64,000 bases of DNA from positions 4,011,501-4,075,500 of the forward strand of contig NZ_CP011388.1 of assembly GCF_001644605.1 (NCBI RefSeq). Reading direction: 5' to 3'. Under the pieces are notes generated by a model. The model saw nothing but the letters and a program-made list of their open reading frames with translations, ran no database searches and had not been told where the DNA came from. Positions 43,144 through 51,762 of this stretch are shown here, piece after piece. This DNA is from Paenibacillus swuensis (GTDB taxonomy: Bacteria; Bacillota; Bacilli; Paenibacillales; DY6). Numbering within the stretch: the stretch's first letter is position 1; each line of letters starts with the position of its first letter. Position numbers and translations under genes: made by a program.

Positions 43144-44775
43144 TTAGACAGATGGAGTGATCTCAGGTTCTTGCTGTGCATTCTTCTTCTCATTCTTACG
43201 GTCTGTCAACTTGATATGACCGAGGAACGGTGTAATCAGAACGCCAAGGATGACAAAGATCAAACCGTAAATAAACACATCCTGCAAAGCCGTCACCAAA
43301 GAGGATTTCACAATCGGCACAACTTGTTCCGTGAAGACGGGAGGCAAAGTTTTCAATACATTAGGGTCTAACAGAGATGAGTATAGCGCTTGTGGATTGG
43401 TTTCAACCATTTCCTTAAACGGTGCGACGGCTTGAGCATTATCAGCAGGCATTGTATCCAGTACAGGGACCAAACGGTCATGCAACAAGTGGGTCGACTT
43501 CGAATTCATAATCGCGCCGAGAATCGTCATTCCGAACGTCCCGCCGATCTGACGGAAAAATTGGGATGAGGATGTTACTACGCCTAATTGTGATTTAGGG
43601 AAGCTTTCCTGCAATGCCAGGGTGAGAATGGGCATAACCAATCCCATACCTAAACCCAATACGACCATGAAGGAAGAAGCGGTTAATTTCGTAGTGTTCA
43701 CATCAAGTGTAGTCAACAGCCCAAATCCACATGCCATGATAATCATACCGATCGCGATTTGACGGCGTACGCCAAGCTTCTGAACCAGTTGCCCTCCCAA
43801 GATGCTGGCTACAATCATGGTAATCATCAGCGGCGTCATGACCGTGCCTGACTCGGTGGCGCTGACGCCTACAATCCACTGCATGAACAGAGGAACGAAC
43901 ATAATCGCGCCGAACATCCCTACTGCCATCAGGAAGCCGACACTGTTGAGTAACGTAAACGTCTTGTTCTTGAATAATTTAACCGGAAGAATCGGCTCAT
44001 CCACTTTGGATTCAATTCGGATAAAGGCAAACAGACTGACGAACGCCAAGGCAAACATGCCGATGATCTGCCAAGAACCCCAAGCATAATCAACACCGCC
44101 AAGCGAGAGAGCCATCAACAAGCTGACTACCCCGACAATCATCGTGAACATACCCGCATAGTCAAACTTAACAGGACCCGTTGCTTTGAACGATTTAAGT
44201 CCTCCCGCGATAAAGAACATGGCAAGTACGCCTACTGGGAGATTAATATAGAACACCCATCGCCAATTCAGCGAATCCACGATCCAACCGCCTACTTGGG
44301 GTCCGATTACGGATGAAAGACCGTAGATGGCTCCGAATATACCTTGCCATTTGGCACGCTCTTTACCTGTGAACATATCACCAATGATAATCATAGCCAT
44401 CGGCATCATTACACCGCCGCCGATACCTTGAATGGCGCGGAACCAAATTAACTGCGTCATATCCTGAGCGAGACCGCATAAAGCCGACGCGACAATAAAG
44501 ATCGTCAAGCCTGTAAGATATACGGTTTTCCTGCCTATTAAATCCGCAAGCTTCCCCGCAATGGGCACTACCGCCGTCGAAGAAAGCATGTATGCCGTCG
44601 TTAGCCATGTCATCATGTTCAGGCCGCCGAACTCCCTCACAATAACCGGCATAGCCGTACCTACAATCGTACCGTCTAAAGCTGCAAATAACATGGCAAT
44701 AATTAAGCCAGCCATCAGCATCCCTCTGCGTTCGATCATCGGATTGTCATTCATTAAAGCTTCTGTACCTTTCAT
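43144..44775 (-). CDS. DHA2-family multidrug MFS transporter (14 TM)
   Basis: 543-residue drug:proton antiporter of the EmrB/QacA group. Motif A-like GKLADLIGRKTVYL (about residues 74-87), motif C-like GPQVGGWIVD, and about 14 hydrophobic segments match the family. A long extracytoplasmic loop (about 430-480) precedes the last segment. The cytoplasmic C-terminus is Lys/Asn/Glu-rich. ATG at 44775 overlaps the stop of the MarR gene by 4 bases (ATGA), with AAAGGAGAA upstream, so it is translationally coupled to its likely regulator. Confidence 0.92.
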   Translation of the reverse strand: MKGTEALMNDNPMIERRGMLMAGLIIAMLFAALDGTIVGTAMPVIVREFGGLNMMTWLTTAYMLSSTAVVPIAGKLADLIGRKTVYLTGLTIFIVASALCGLAQDMTQLIWFRAIQGIGGGVMMPMAMIIIGDMFTGKERAKWQGIFGAIYGLSSVIGPQVGGWIVDSLNWRWVFYINLPVGVLAMFFIAGGLKSFKATGPVKFDYAGMFTMIVGVVSLLMALSLGGVDYAWGSWQIIGMFALAFVSLFAFIRIESKVDEPILPVKLFKNKTFTLLNSVGFLMAVGMFGAIMFVPLFMQWIVGVSATESGTVMTPLMITMIVASILGGQLVQKLGVRRQIAIGMIIMACGFGLLTTLDVNTTKLTASSFMVVLGLGMGLVMPILTLALQESFPKSQLGVVTSSSQFFRQIGGTFGMTILGAIMNSKSTHLLHDRLVPVLDTMPADNAQAVAPFKEMVETNPQALYSSLLDPNVLKTLPPVFTEQVVPIVKSSLVTALQDVFIYGLIFVILGVLITPFLGHIKLTDRKNEKKNAQQEPEITPSV

Positions 44776-45305
44776 TGTGTGAATTCTCCTTTATTATCTT
44801 TGATATGTTGTTTCTTATCCGTGACGATACACGAACCGTTACCGTCAGCCTGTTGTGAAGTGGCTGCCTGAACTAATTTCTCAAAGGTTTGAATAAAAGC
44901 TTCCTTTTCCCCTTCTTGCAGAACGGATAATAATTTCTCGATCGCGTCTGTGCGAATTTCATCCAATTTCGCTAATGCGAAATGCCCTTTATACGTTAAT
45001 TCCACAAGGATGGCTCTTCGATCGGTTGGATCCTGCATCCGCTTCACAAATCCGTGATTTTCGAGTCGGTCAACCACAACGGTGATGGCGCTGGGCTTGA
45101 CCTCCATCCATTCGGCCAGCTTGGTCAACCGACAGGTGCCTCTGTGCATTAAAAATTTCAGAATATAGAATTGATTGCTGGTAATACCAAGTTCCGATTG
45201 TTTCACAAGGTCTGGCCCGATTCTGCGTACAGTTGTGAAAAGTGCCATCTGAAATCGATCTGTATCTGATTTATGTTCCCCTTCATGAGATTTATCCTTA
45301 TGCAC
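44772..45305 (-). CDS. MarR-family regulator of the MFS exporter
   Basis: 177-residue winged-helix regulator. The DNA-binding core (about 40-125) has ITSNQFYILKFL, LAEWMEVKPSAITVVVDRLE and the wing RMQDPTDRRAILVELT, all MarR hallmarks. The C-terminal 30 residues are a polar extension. Starts at GTG 45305 with GAGGGGG upstream. The gene lies behind a consensus promoter overlapped by an inverted repeat, fitting autorepression and control of the downstream exporter. Confidence 0.92.
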   Translation of the reverse strand: MHKDKSHEGEHKSDTDRFQMALFTTVRRIGPDLVKQSELGITSNQFYILKFLMHRGTCRLTKLAEWMEVKPSAITVVVDRLENHGFVKRMQDPTDRRAILVELTYKGHFALAKLDEIRTDAIEKLLSVLQEGEKEAFIQTFEKLVQAATSQQADGNGSCIVTDKKQHIKDNKGEFTQ

Positions 45306-45377
45306 AACGGTTATACCCCCTCACTACTAACACCATTGAAATATCCATCCATGTAATAGTTAAACTGATTAAGTAAA

Positions 45378-45406
45378 ATCATATTAAAATATTTACATAA
45401 TGTCAA
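45378..45406 (-). promoter_or_regulatory. Sigma-A promoter of the marR-MFS operon
   Basis: Minus strand TTGACA (45401-45406), 17-base spacer, TATGAT (45378-45383). Confidence 0.8.
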
Positions 45407-45422
45407 CCACATTTTTATGTAA
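45393..45422. promoter_or_regulatory. Inverted repeat, probable MarR operator
   Basis: TTACATAA at 45393-45400 and TTATGTAA at 45415-45422 form perfect 8-base arms around the -35 hexamer of the marR promoter. Position suggests an operator; the 14-base gap is longer than in most MarR sites. Confidence 0.5.
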
Positions 45423-45503
45423 TTGTTTTCATATGGTTAACACAAATAGAACATAAGAAAGACCCGCGAGTTATCGCGGGCCACAAGTAATTATTGGAGA
45501 TGA

Positions 45504-46421
45504 TTAGGCCGATTCTTCATTAAGAGCTTCAGGTAACAGCGTTCGGCTTTGGCGTCCGTCCACACTAACCGGCACATCACCCGCAACGGTAACTCTTCGT
45601 ACTACACGGTGTTGATCGCCATAGTCATTAATAGCGTAGTGCTGCGTTGCCCGGTTATCCCAGATTACAACATCGCCAGGGGTCCAGCGCCATCGAACCG
45701 TGTTTTCCAGTCTTGTGACATGGCTCTGCAACACTTGAAACAGATGCGCAGAGTCACTGGATGACAAACCCGTAATGCGTTTGACGAAGTGGCCGAGTAA
45801 CAATGATTTCTCGCCTGTTTCGGGATGTATCCGCACGACAGGATGCTCCGTTTCATAGATCGTTGACGTAAATACTTTCTTGTATTGCTTATATTCATCG
45901 TGTGATTTGCCCCGGTAAGCTGAAGCATAATCATAGTCATTCGAATGGACCGCCCACAGCTTATCGGCCAATTCCTTAAGCTCCGGTGACAGATCCTCGT
46001 AGGCAGCGGCGGTGTTTGCCCATACCGTATCTCCTCCCGCTTCTGGAATCGTAACACCTCTTAAAATAGAGGCCTGCGGGTACGCATCAACAAATGTTAC
46101 ATCCGTGTGCCAGGAATTGGCACGCCCGCCATGAGCCGAGTCCAGCTCCAACACATAGTTCGTACCCTCTTTAATAGGAACTGTCGGATGTGCCACCGGT
46201 CCGCCGAGCAGCTTAGCCAATTCTTCTTGTCCGGCATCATCCAAATGTTCCTGACCTCTGAAGAATATAACTTTGTGTTTAAATAACAGCTGACGGATTT
46301 CCTCAACTATATTCTGTTCCAAGTTACCGGATAAGGTAATTCCCTGAATGATTGCCCCAATCCGTCCTGCCACCGGTATAACCTCTAAACCCTGTGTTGT
46401 TGCTTGACTGGTTATGCTCAT
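45504..46421 (-). CDS. TauD/TfdA-family Fe(II)/2-oxoglutarate dioxygenase
   Basis: 305 residues from ATG 46421, which follows AAGGAGG; an earlier in-frame TTG at 46478 reads through leader RNA and is rejected. The 2-His-1-carboxylate iron site shows as WHTDVTF and the distal His in ATQHYAINDYG, with the 2-oxoglutarate-binding Arg in HRVVRRV. Close motifs are FFRGQEHLDDAGQEELAKLLG and TVWANTAAAYEDLSPELKE. TauD relatives release sulfite from taurine or sulfonates, others cleave sulfate esters or herbicides, so the substrate is open. No sulfonate transporter is adjacent. The 5' region contains a promoter followed by a terminator-like hairpin, implying regulated read-through. Confidence 0.88.
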   Translation of the reverse strand: MSITSQATTQGLEVIPVAGRIGAIIQGITLSGNLEQNIVEEIRQLLFKHKVIFFRGQEHLDDAGQEELAKLLGGPVAHPTVPIKEGTNYVLELDSAHGGRANSWHTDVTFVDAYPQASILRGVTIPEAGGDTVWANTAAAYEDLSPELKELADKLWAVHSNDYDYASAYRGKSHDEYKQYKKVFTSTIYETEHPVVRIHPETGEKSLLLGHFVKRITGLSSSDSAHLFQVLQSHVTRLENTVRWRWTPGDVVIWDNRATQHYAINDYGDQHRVVRRVTVAGDVPVSVDGRQSRTLLPEALNEESA

Positions 46422-46483
46422 CTTCCTGTTACCTCCTTGGATAATCCGCACACAGGCGGGAATGGTACCAGTGTCCAATTATT

Positions 46484-46576
46484 TTAAAAATAAAAGGCCG
46501 ACGCACCTGTATTTACGGTGCGGCGGCCTCCACTGGTATGGTGGGCAAAGCAAAGCTCTATTAGTGTATCACTCAA
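46484..46576 (-). CDS. Possible 30-codon leader peptide overlapping an attenuator
   Basis: A TTG-initiated frame of 30 codons runs from 46576 to a TAA at 46484, within the leader of the dioxygenase gene. A modest AGTAGGG site lies 5 bases before the TTG. The frame contains one Cys, a His-His pair and an Arg-Arg pair, ends in TGASAFYF, and translates the entire terminator hairpin and part of its T tract. If translated, the ribosome would open the hairpin. Translation is unproven and the start codon is weak. Confidence 0.35.
   Translation of the reverse strand: MSDTLIELCFAHHTSGGRRTVNTGASAFYF
46495..46529 (-). terminator. Strong hairpin-T tract upstream of the dioxygenase gene (attenuator candidate)
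   Basis: Minus strand GGCCG-x-CGCACC, 9-base loop, GGTGCG-x-CGGCC followed by TTTTATTTTT. It lies downstream of the promoter at 46609-46637 and upstream of the ATG at 46421, so it would stop dioxygenase transcription unless overridden. It could also end selO read-through. Confidence 0.8.
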
Positions 46577-46608
46577 TTATACCCTACTAATCACGTAGGA
46601 ATAATTAT

Positions 46609-46637
46609 ATATTAGTTTACATGTTATTTATTGTCAA
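46609..46637 (-). promoter_or_regulatory. Sigma-A promoter of the dioxygenase leader
   Basis: Minus strand TTGACA (46632-46637), 17-base spacer, TAATAT (46609-46614), starting 8 bases after the selO stop. Predicted leader of about 180 bases before the dioxygenase ATG. Confidence 0.75.
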
Positions 46638-46644
46638 GATGTTC

Positions 46645-48120
46645 TTAAGTTCCGCAATAGGTACGGTAACGCCCTATTGATGTTTGCGGTAATGAGCAGT
46701 ATTTATCCTGATTCACCGAATAATCAAATGGGCTAGCCAAAACCTCGATCAGCTGCTTCATCACACTATAATCTTCCTCTTCCACTGCGGCTTCCAATGC
46801 TTCCTCGACTAGATGGTTACGTGGAATGACAGCAGGATTGCTAACCCTCATTAACTCCCGAGACGATGTAATCGGCTCCTGTTGCCTGCCTAATCTTGCT
46901 TGCCATTGTTCATGCCACTCTTTAAATTCCGAAGTACCGAACATGACCGTCTCCTCCGGATTATCCAGCGATAATGCGCGAAATGTATTCGTGTAATCAG
47001 CACGATGCTTCTCCATGAGCTCCAGCAACTTGTCAATTAACGATTCATCCTGCGGCTCCTCGTTATGTATGCCCAGTTTGGCGCGCATGCCCGCCAGCCA
47101 ATGTGCTTGATATCGTGTACCGAAACCGGCAATCGCATTCTCCGCTAACTTAACAGCTTCATCTTCATCGTCATGCAACAAAGGCAGAAGGGATTCAGCT
47201 AGTCTGGCGAGATTCCAAGCGGCAATCCGCGGCTGATTGCCGTAAGCGTAACGGCCTTGGCTGTCAATTGAACTAAAAACCGTTGCAGGGTTATATTCAT
47301 CCATAAAGGCACAGGGACCATAATCAATCGTCTCACCGCTTATCGTCATGTTATCGGTGTTCATGACACCATGGATAAAACCAACAAGCTGCCATTTCGC
47401 AATGAGCTCTGCCTGACGCTTTATGACTTCTTGTAGCAGTGAAAGATAGCGGTTTCCCTCCTCATAAACGTTGGGATCATGTCTTTGCACAGTATAATCC
47501 GCCAGAGCACGAAGCTCATCCACTGTACCCCAGTTTGCAATGTACTGAAAAGTGCCTACGCGGATATGACTGGCGGCAACCCGGGTCAGAACGGCGCCCG
47601 GCAGGTCTTTTTCGCGAATAACCGTTTGACCCGTCGCCATTACAGCCAAACTCCGGGTTGTAGGAATACCGAGCCCATGCATCGCTTCGCTGATAATGAA
47701 CTCCCGCAACATCGGACCGACTGCCGCACGACCGTCTCCGCCCCGTGAATAAGGTGTTCTCCCCGGGCCCTTCAGCTGAATGTCAACCCGAGATCCCTGC
47801 GGGGTAAGTTGTTCGCCAAGCAGGATAGCCCGTCCATCCCCTAAACGGTTGAAGTGTCCAAACTGGTGACCCGCGTATGCTTGAGCAAGCGGCAGAGCGC
47901 CATCCGGTATTTGATTTCCGACAAGTGATGCCTCGCCATCAGGCGAACGAAGCGATTGAACTTGCAAGCCCAGGGCAGCCGCCAACGATTCATTCAATAT
48001 TATCAGTTTAGGTGAACGTACTGATGTCGGGTTGCACAGGGTGAATAGAGATTGTGGTAACCGCGCATAACTGTTGTCAAAGTTCCATCCTGTCTCCGAA
48101 ATTCCTTTGGTTTCTGTCAT
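46645..48120 (-). CDS. selO: SelO-family protein adenylyltransferase (YdiU)
   Basis: 491-residue pseudokinase-fold enzyme that transfers AMP to Ser/Thr/Tyr residues of target proteins. Family blocks are [68 protein letters not shown] (metal/ATP site Asn-Asp) and [11 protein letters not shown]. The C-terminus ends YCGT, carrying the Cys that replaces selenocysteine in animal SelO. Complete length for the family. ATG at 48120 with GGGGAG upstream. Transcribed toward the dioxygenase gene, but that gene has its own promoter. Confidence 0.94.
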   Translation of the reverse strand: MTETKGISETGWNFDNSYARLPQSLFTLCNPTSVRSPKLIILNESLAAALGLQVQSLRSPDGEASLVGNQIPDGALPLAQAYAGHQFGHFNRLGDGRAILLGEQLTPQGSRVDIQLKGPGRTPYSRGGDGRAAVGPMLREFIISEAMHGLGIPTTRSLAVMATGQTVIREKDLPGAVLTRVAASHIRVGTFQYIANWGTVDELRALADYTVQRHDPNVYEEGNRYLSLLQEVIKRQAELIAKWQLVGFIHGVMNTDNMTISGETIDYGPCAFMDEYNPATVFSSIDSQGRYAYGNQPRIAAWNLARLAESLLPLLHDDEDEAVKLAENAIAGFGTRYQAHWLAGMRAKLGIHNEEPQDESLIDKLLELMEKHRADYTNTFRALSLDNPEETVMFGTSEFKEWHEQWQARLGRQQEPITSSRELMRVSNPAVIPRNHLVEEALEAAVEEEDYSVMKQLIEVLASPFDYSVNQDKYCSLPQTSIGRYRTYCGT

Positions 48121-48306
48121 GGTCTCTGAGTCTCTCCCCTTTTTGTATCGTAGAATGGTAGCTGTATTACCTATTATAACCTAAGTTGTTTCAAGTAACT
48201 GCTTTACTGCCATTGCAATAAATGATGTGAGTAACGTCTTCCTCCTCTGGTAACAATAGGCACATTAAACACATCAGATCACAGAGTCAGAGGAAGGGAC
48301 TTCCCC

Positions 48307-48984
48307 ATGGATACTTTACTCGAAACCACGCTGAAAACACTGCTTGGATTTGCGGTATTGCTGTTATTAACCCGTATTTTAGGCAAAAAACAATTAAGTC
48401 AAATGACCTTCTTCACCTATATCACGGGGATTGCTCTTGGGGGTATTGCCGGGGATGTCGTCGTTCACCATGATATTAAATTGTTAGACGGGTTGCTTGC
48501 CCTGACCCTCTGGTCCTTCTTATCCTTAGTCGTTGAATGGATCAGCATGAAGTCCTCCAAAGCCCGGATCCTATTAGACGGTGAACCTACCATTGTGATT
48601 AAACGAGGTCGTATCGTACAGCAGGCTATGAAGGACAACAAGCTGAATATGGATGATTTAAGTATGTTACTCCGGCTGAACGGCGTGTTTTCAGTGAGTG
48701 AAGTGCACTATGCCATTTTGGAACCTAACGGCCAATTAAGTGTTTTGCAAAAGCCTCCATACCGAACTCCGACAAGACAGGACCTTGATGTTCCGGCGGG
48801 TTCAACACGATATATGCCTACCGAACTGATCGTGGACGGGGCCATTGTAGAACGTAATTTACGTGAATTGGGATTAGACAAGACATGGTTACTCTATGAA
48901 CTGCAAAAGCAAGGCATTACAGATGAACGTCAGGTCTTTTTTGCTGAATTGCAAGAGGACGGCGGTATTTTTATCGATAAATAA
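48307..48984 (+). CDS. DUF421 membrane protein (YetF/YcaP family)
   Basis: 225 residues. Three hydrophobic segments in the first 80 residues (TLLGFAVLLLLTRILGKKQLSQMTFF is the family N-terminus) precede a soluble mixed alpha/beta region with the DUF421 hallmarks GEPTIVIKRGRIVQQAMKDN, LSMLLRLNGVFSVSEVHYAILEPNGQLSV and ELIVDGAIVERNL. B. subtilis homologues such as YetF and YdfS/YdfR are spore inner-membrane proteins affecting germination and resistance, so a spore role is possible. ATG at 48307 with GGAAGGG upstream. Monocistronic by context. Confidence 0.87.
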   Translation: MDTLLETTLKTLLGFAVLLLLTRILGKKQLSQMTFFTYITGIALGGIAGDVVVHHDIKLLDGLLALTLWSFLSLVVEWISMKSSKARILLDGEPTIVIKRGRIVQQAMKDNKLNMDDLSMLLRLNGVFSVSEVHYAILEPNGQLSVLQKPPYRTPTRQDLDVPAGSTRYMPTELIVDGAIVERNLRELGLDKTWLLYELQKQGITDERQVFFAELQEDGGIFIDK

Positions 48985-49130
48985 AAAGGGTTGTAGCTTG
49001 TATTGACTGACAAATTGTTGCAATTGTTCCGACATCGCCGTGATCCCCTTGGTGTTTTTAACACTACAAAAAACTATAAATAGCGGAATTATCTTATAGA
49101 AGAGAACTAAGTTAACGTTTAAGATCTACT

Positions 49131-49142
49131 TAAGCGCTTACA
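49131..49142. promoter_or_regulatory. cre-like site 1
   Basis: TAAGCGCTTACA centred on AAGCGCTT strongly resembles the CcpA cre consensus TGWAAGCGYTWNCA; on the minus strand it starts TGTAAGCGCTTA. It lies 44 bases before the secreted-protein ATG. Confidence 0.55.
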
Positions 49143-49150
49143 ACAAATAA

Positions 49151-49164
49151 TGGAAGCGCTAAAC
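49151..49164 (+). promoter_or_regulatory. cre-like site 2
   Basis: TGGAAGCGCTAAAC matches cre at all core positions with two end deviations. A second AAGCGCT motif so close to the first suggests CcpA or another LacI-family repressor. Confidence 0.45.
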
Positions 49165-49185
49165 CAAATCTGAAAGGATGAAATT

Positions 49186-51654
49186 ATGATGATTTCTAAA
49201 AAGTTCTGGTCAGTAACAGTCGGAGGATTATGCACTCTCGGTCTATTGACTGTTTCCGCGGAACCCGTACAAGCAGCGAGGGATCCATGGCTCCAACCAT
49301 TTGCACAGGGCAGTATATGGAATTTACCGCTAGGTTCCGGCGCTGATTATCAATCCAAAGGGCATTTCCCTGTAGGCTCTTACGTTCATGCGGATCCTGA
49401 ATTTCATGTCAAAACTTCAGCAAGCGACCCGGTGCGCAATATATACGGCGTTCCGAATTGGACCAGCCGCTGCAGTGACACTTCCACTCCCCAAGGCACT
49501 ATTAATATCCCGGATGACTTTATAGTTCCGGATGCCATCACTACCGGCGGTGTATATGAAACTCCGAATAATGTGGCCGCTTTTCTGAAGCCTGACGGAA
49601 GGTATCTGATTCAGTTAGAACCGCTTACCCGTTGTACAGCAGGTGGAAATGTATTCGGTTACCGCTGGCAAGAGGATCTGGATATACAAGGACCGGGCAT
49701 TGGCGGCACGCATTGGGGTTCTGGCCTTTCAGCGATCGGCGGCTCGATACGCCACGGTGAACTGACAGGAACTACCCCCATCAAGCATGCATTGAAGCTT
49801 AACGTATGGGGAAATTATTTGCACTACAACGCGGCGGACGCCACGAAAGGTTACCGCTGGCCTGCGGACCGGTCGGACGCGAAATCAGCCAACACTTATT
49901 TTGGAGCAAATCCGCGTATTGAGATGGGAGCACTCATGGCTTTGCACCCGACAGAAACGGAATCAAGCTTGGGACTGCAAACAGAGGCCGGCAAGAAGCT
50001 GTTTCATGCCTTGCAAGACTACGGAGCCTATATTGCTGATGACACAGGTTGGGATGCCTATGCCTTCTCCCTTTCCAACGAAGCGATGTTTGAATTTCAA
50101 GAACATTACGGATATTCCTTTAATCAAAGTTCCGGGGCTTCAGGCGAAGCTAAGAAATACTTCGATGACTTTAATAAATTAATTACGAGTCTGTATGTCG
50201 TTGATAACAATACATCGGGGAACATCGGCGGCGGCGGTACAAGACGCGCGGCATTGGCGGATCCCGTCTTTGGGGCTATGGATACGACAGCTCCGACCGT
50301 ACCGACGAATGTAGCCGTCACAGGTCGTTCCACAAGCAATGTATCCCTTTCGTGGACGGCTTCGACGGATAACGTTAGAGTGATGGAATACGAAATCTAT
50401 AACGGAACCACTTATCTAGGCTCCACCTATGGAAACACAACGTTCACCGCATACAATCTTGCCCCCAATTCAACTTTTTCCTTTAAAATTCGGGCTAAAG
50501 ACACGAACACGAATCGATCCGCTTTCAGCAGCATTGTGAACACGAGCACATATGACGGGTACACGGAAAATTTCGATGACGGAGCCGCTCAGAACTGGGT
50601 GCTCAGCAGCGGCAGTTCCGTTGAGTACGGCCGGTTAAAGATGGTGAATTGGGGAGGTTCCGAATCAGGCATCTATAATAACCGCACATTCTCCGCACCG
50701 AATACTGGCAACAACTATGTATACCGTGTGAGGCTTCAAACCGATTCAGCCGATAACTACGGCAAGACCAAGGTATATTTTAACTGGGGAGACGCTTCCA
50801 ACACCTACTTTGTTCAATTCGGGGGCGGAACTTCGAACTCAGTGGAATTGAAGAAGTTAATTAACGGAACGGAAACAACGCTGGCAACCTATAGCGGCTC
50901 CTACGAAATTAAAAACGGGAGCTATCCTGTCATTGAAGTGAAATATGAGAACGGCGGTTACATTAGCGTATCCGGGAATCGAAACGGCACGGCTACAACT
51001 TTGTTTAACCGTATTCAGGATTCGGCCCGCACTTCCGGTAAAGTGGGAACGGGTGTTCAGGGAACTCAGTCTTTCGCGGAAGATGTTGAAGTGGTGATCA
51101 ACGCCGGTTCAACGGGGTCTGGCTCCATCATTCCTTATGCCGAAAATTTCGACGACGGCGCCGCTCAAAATTGGTCACTGACCGGATCAATCATCGAATA
51201 CTCCCGGCTCAAAATGACCAACTGGGGAGGTACGGCTGGGGGCCATTATACCGGAGCAAGCTATTCAGGTAATTATAGTTATAAAGTGGCGCTTCAAACC
51301 GACGCAGCTGACAATAACGGCAAAACAAGAGTTTACTTTAACTTTACAGATGCAAATAATACGTATTATGTAGAGTTTGGCGGGGGCACGACCAACACGG
51401 TCTCATTGAAAAAAGTCGTAGGCGGCACGGTAACCACAATCGCCACGTACGCTGGAAACTATACCATTAAAAACTGGGATTGGCCTGTTATTGAAGTACT
51501 GTACAGTTCAGGTACAATTACAGTAAAAGGTACTAGGGGCAGTACGGTAACCACTTTGTTTAACCAGTTGTCAGATGCTTCGCACACTTCAGGTTACATT
51601 GGCGTTGGCGTGAATAACACTCAATCTTTCGCTGATGAAATTTCAGTTAATTAA
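49186..51654 (+). CDS. Secreted multidomain protein: unknown catalytic-like domain, FN3, two duplicated C-terminal modules
   Basis: 822 residues with a signal peptide (1-30, ending VQAA). Residues 31-345 form a large domain beginning DPWLQPFAQGSIWNLPLGSGA; similar domains occur in secreted proteins of actinobacteria and Bacillales, but I know no assigned activity. FN3 spans about 365-455 (TVPTNVAVTGRSTSNVSLSW). Two homologous modules follow, about 458-637 and 646-822, each opening with ENFDDGAAQNW and ending in a QSFA(E/D) strand. They look like LamG/carbohydrate-binding beta-sandwiches. ATG at 49186 with AAAGG upstream. Two cre-like sites in the leader fit a polysaccharide-degrading role under carbon repression, which is inference. 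Confidence 0.82.
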   Translation: MMISKKFWSVTVGGLCTLGLLTVSAEPVQAARDPWLQPFAQGSIWNLPLGSGADYQSKGHFPVGSYVHADPEFHVKTSASDPVRNIYGVPNWTSRCSDTSTPQGTINIPDDFIVPDAITTGGVYETPNNVAAFLKPDGRYLIQLEPLTRCTAGGNVFGYRWQEDLDIQGPGIGGTHWGSGLSAIGGSIRHGELTGTTPIKHALKLNVWGNYLHYNAADATKGYRWPADRSDAKSANTYFGANPRIEMGALMALHPTETESSLGLQTEAGKKLFHALQDYGAYIADDTGWDAYAFSLSNEAMFEFQEHYGYSFNQSSGASGEAKKYFDDFNKLITSLYVVDNNTSGNIGGGGTRRAALADPVFGAMDTTAPTVPTNVAVTGRSTSNVSLSWTASTDNVRVMEYEIYNGTTYLGSTYGNTTFTAYNLAPNSTFSFKIRAKDTNTNRSAFSSIVNTSTYDGYTENFDDGAAQNWVLSSGSSVEYGRLKMVNWGGSESGIYNNRTFSAPNTGNNYVYRVRLQTDSADNYGKTKVYFNWGDASNTYFVQFGGGTSNSVELKKLINGTETTLATYSGSYEIKNGSYPVIEVKYENGGYISVSGNRNGTATTLFNRIQDSARTSGKVGTGVQGTQSFAEDVEVVINAGSTGSGSIIPYAENFDDGAAQNWSLTGSIIEYSRLKMTNWGGTAGGHYTGASYSGNYSYKVALQTDAADNNGKTRVYFNFTDANNTYYVEFGGGTTNTVSLKKVVGGTVTTIATYAGNYTIKNWDWPVIEVLYSSGTITVKGTRGSTVTTLFNQLSDASHTSGYIGVGVNNTQSFADEISVN

Positions 51655-51660
51655 CCTCTT

Positions 51661-51682
51661 CCCGTCGAATTCGTTCGGCGGG
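51661..51682 (+). terminator. Terminator of the secreted multidomain protein gene
   Basis: CCCG-x-CGAA, loop, TTCG-x-CGGG followed by TTTTCTTTTTT, 6 bases after the stop. Confidence 0.85.
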
Positions 51683-51762
51683 TTTTCTTTTTTCACTATG
51701 TTGGTGGTATAAAATGGATTGAAACTTCTCACAATATAGCGACTACTGTGAAGAGGTGAATT

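Noticed and set aside
45422-46478. Longer form of the dioxygenase starting at TTG 46478
   Set aside because: The extra 19 codons read through the leader RNA, and a strong AAGGAGG precedes the ATG at 46421.
46441-46480. T-box-like TGGTACC motif in the dioxygenase leader
   Set aside because: The motif lies after the terminator rather than before it, the full TGGNACCGCG is absent, and there is no specifier-loop stem, so a T-box is not supported.
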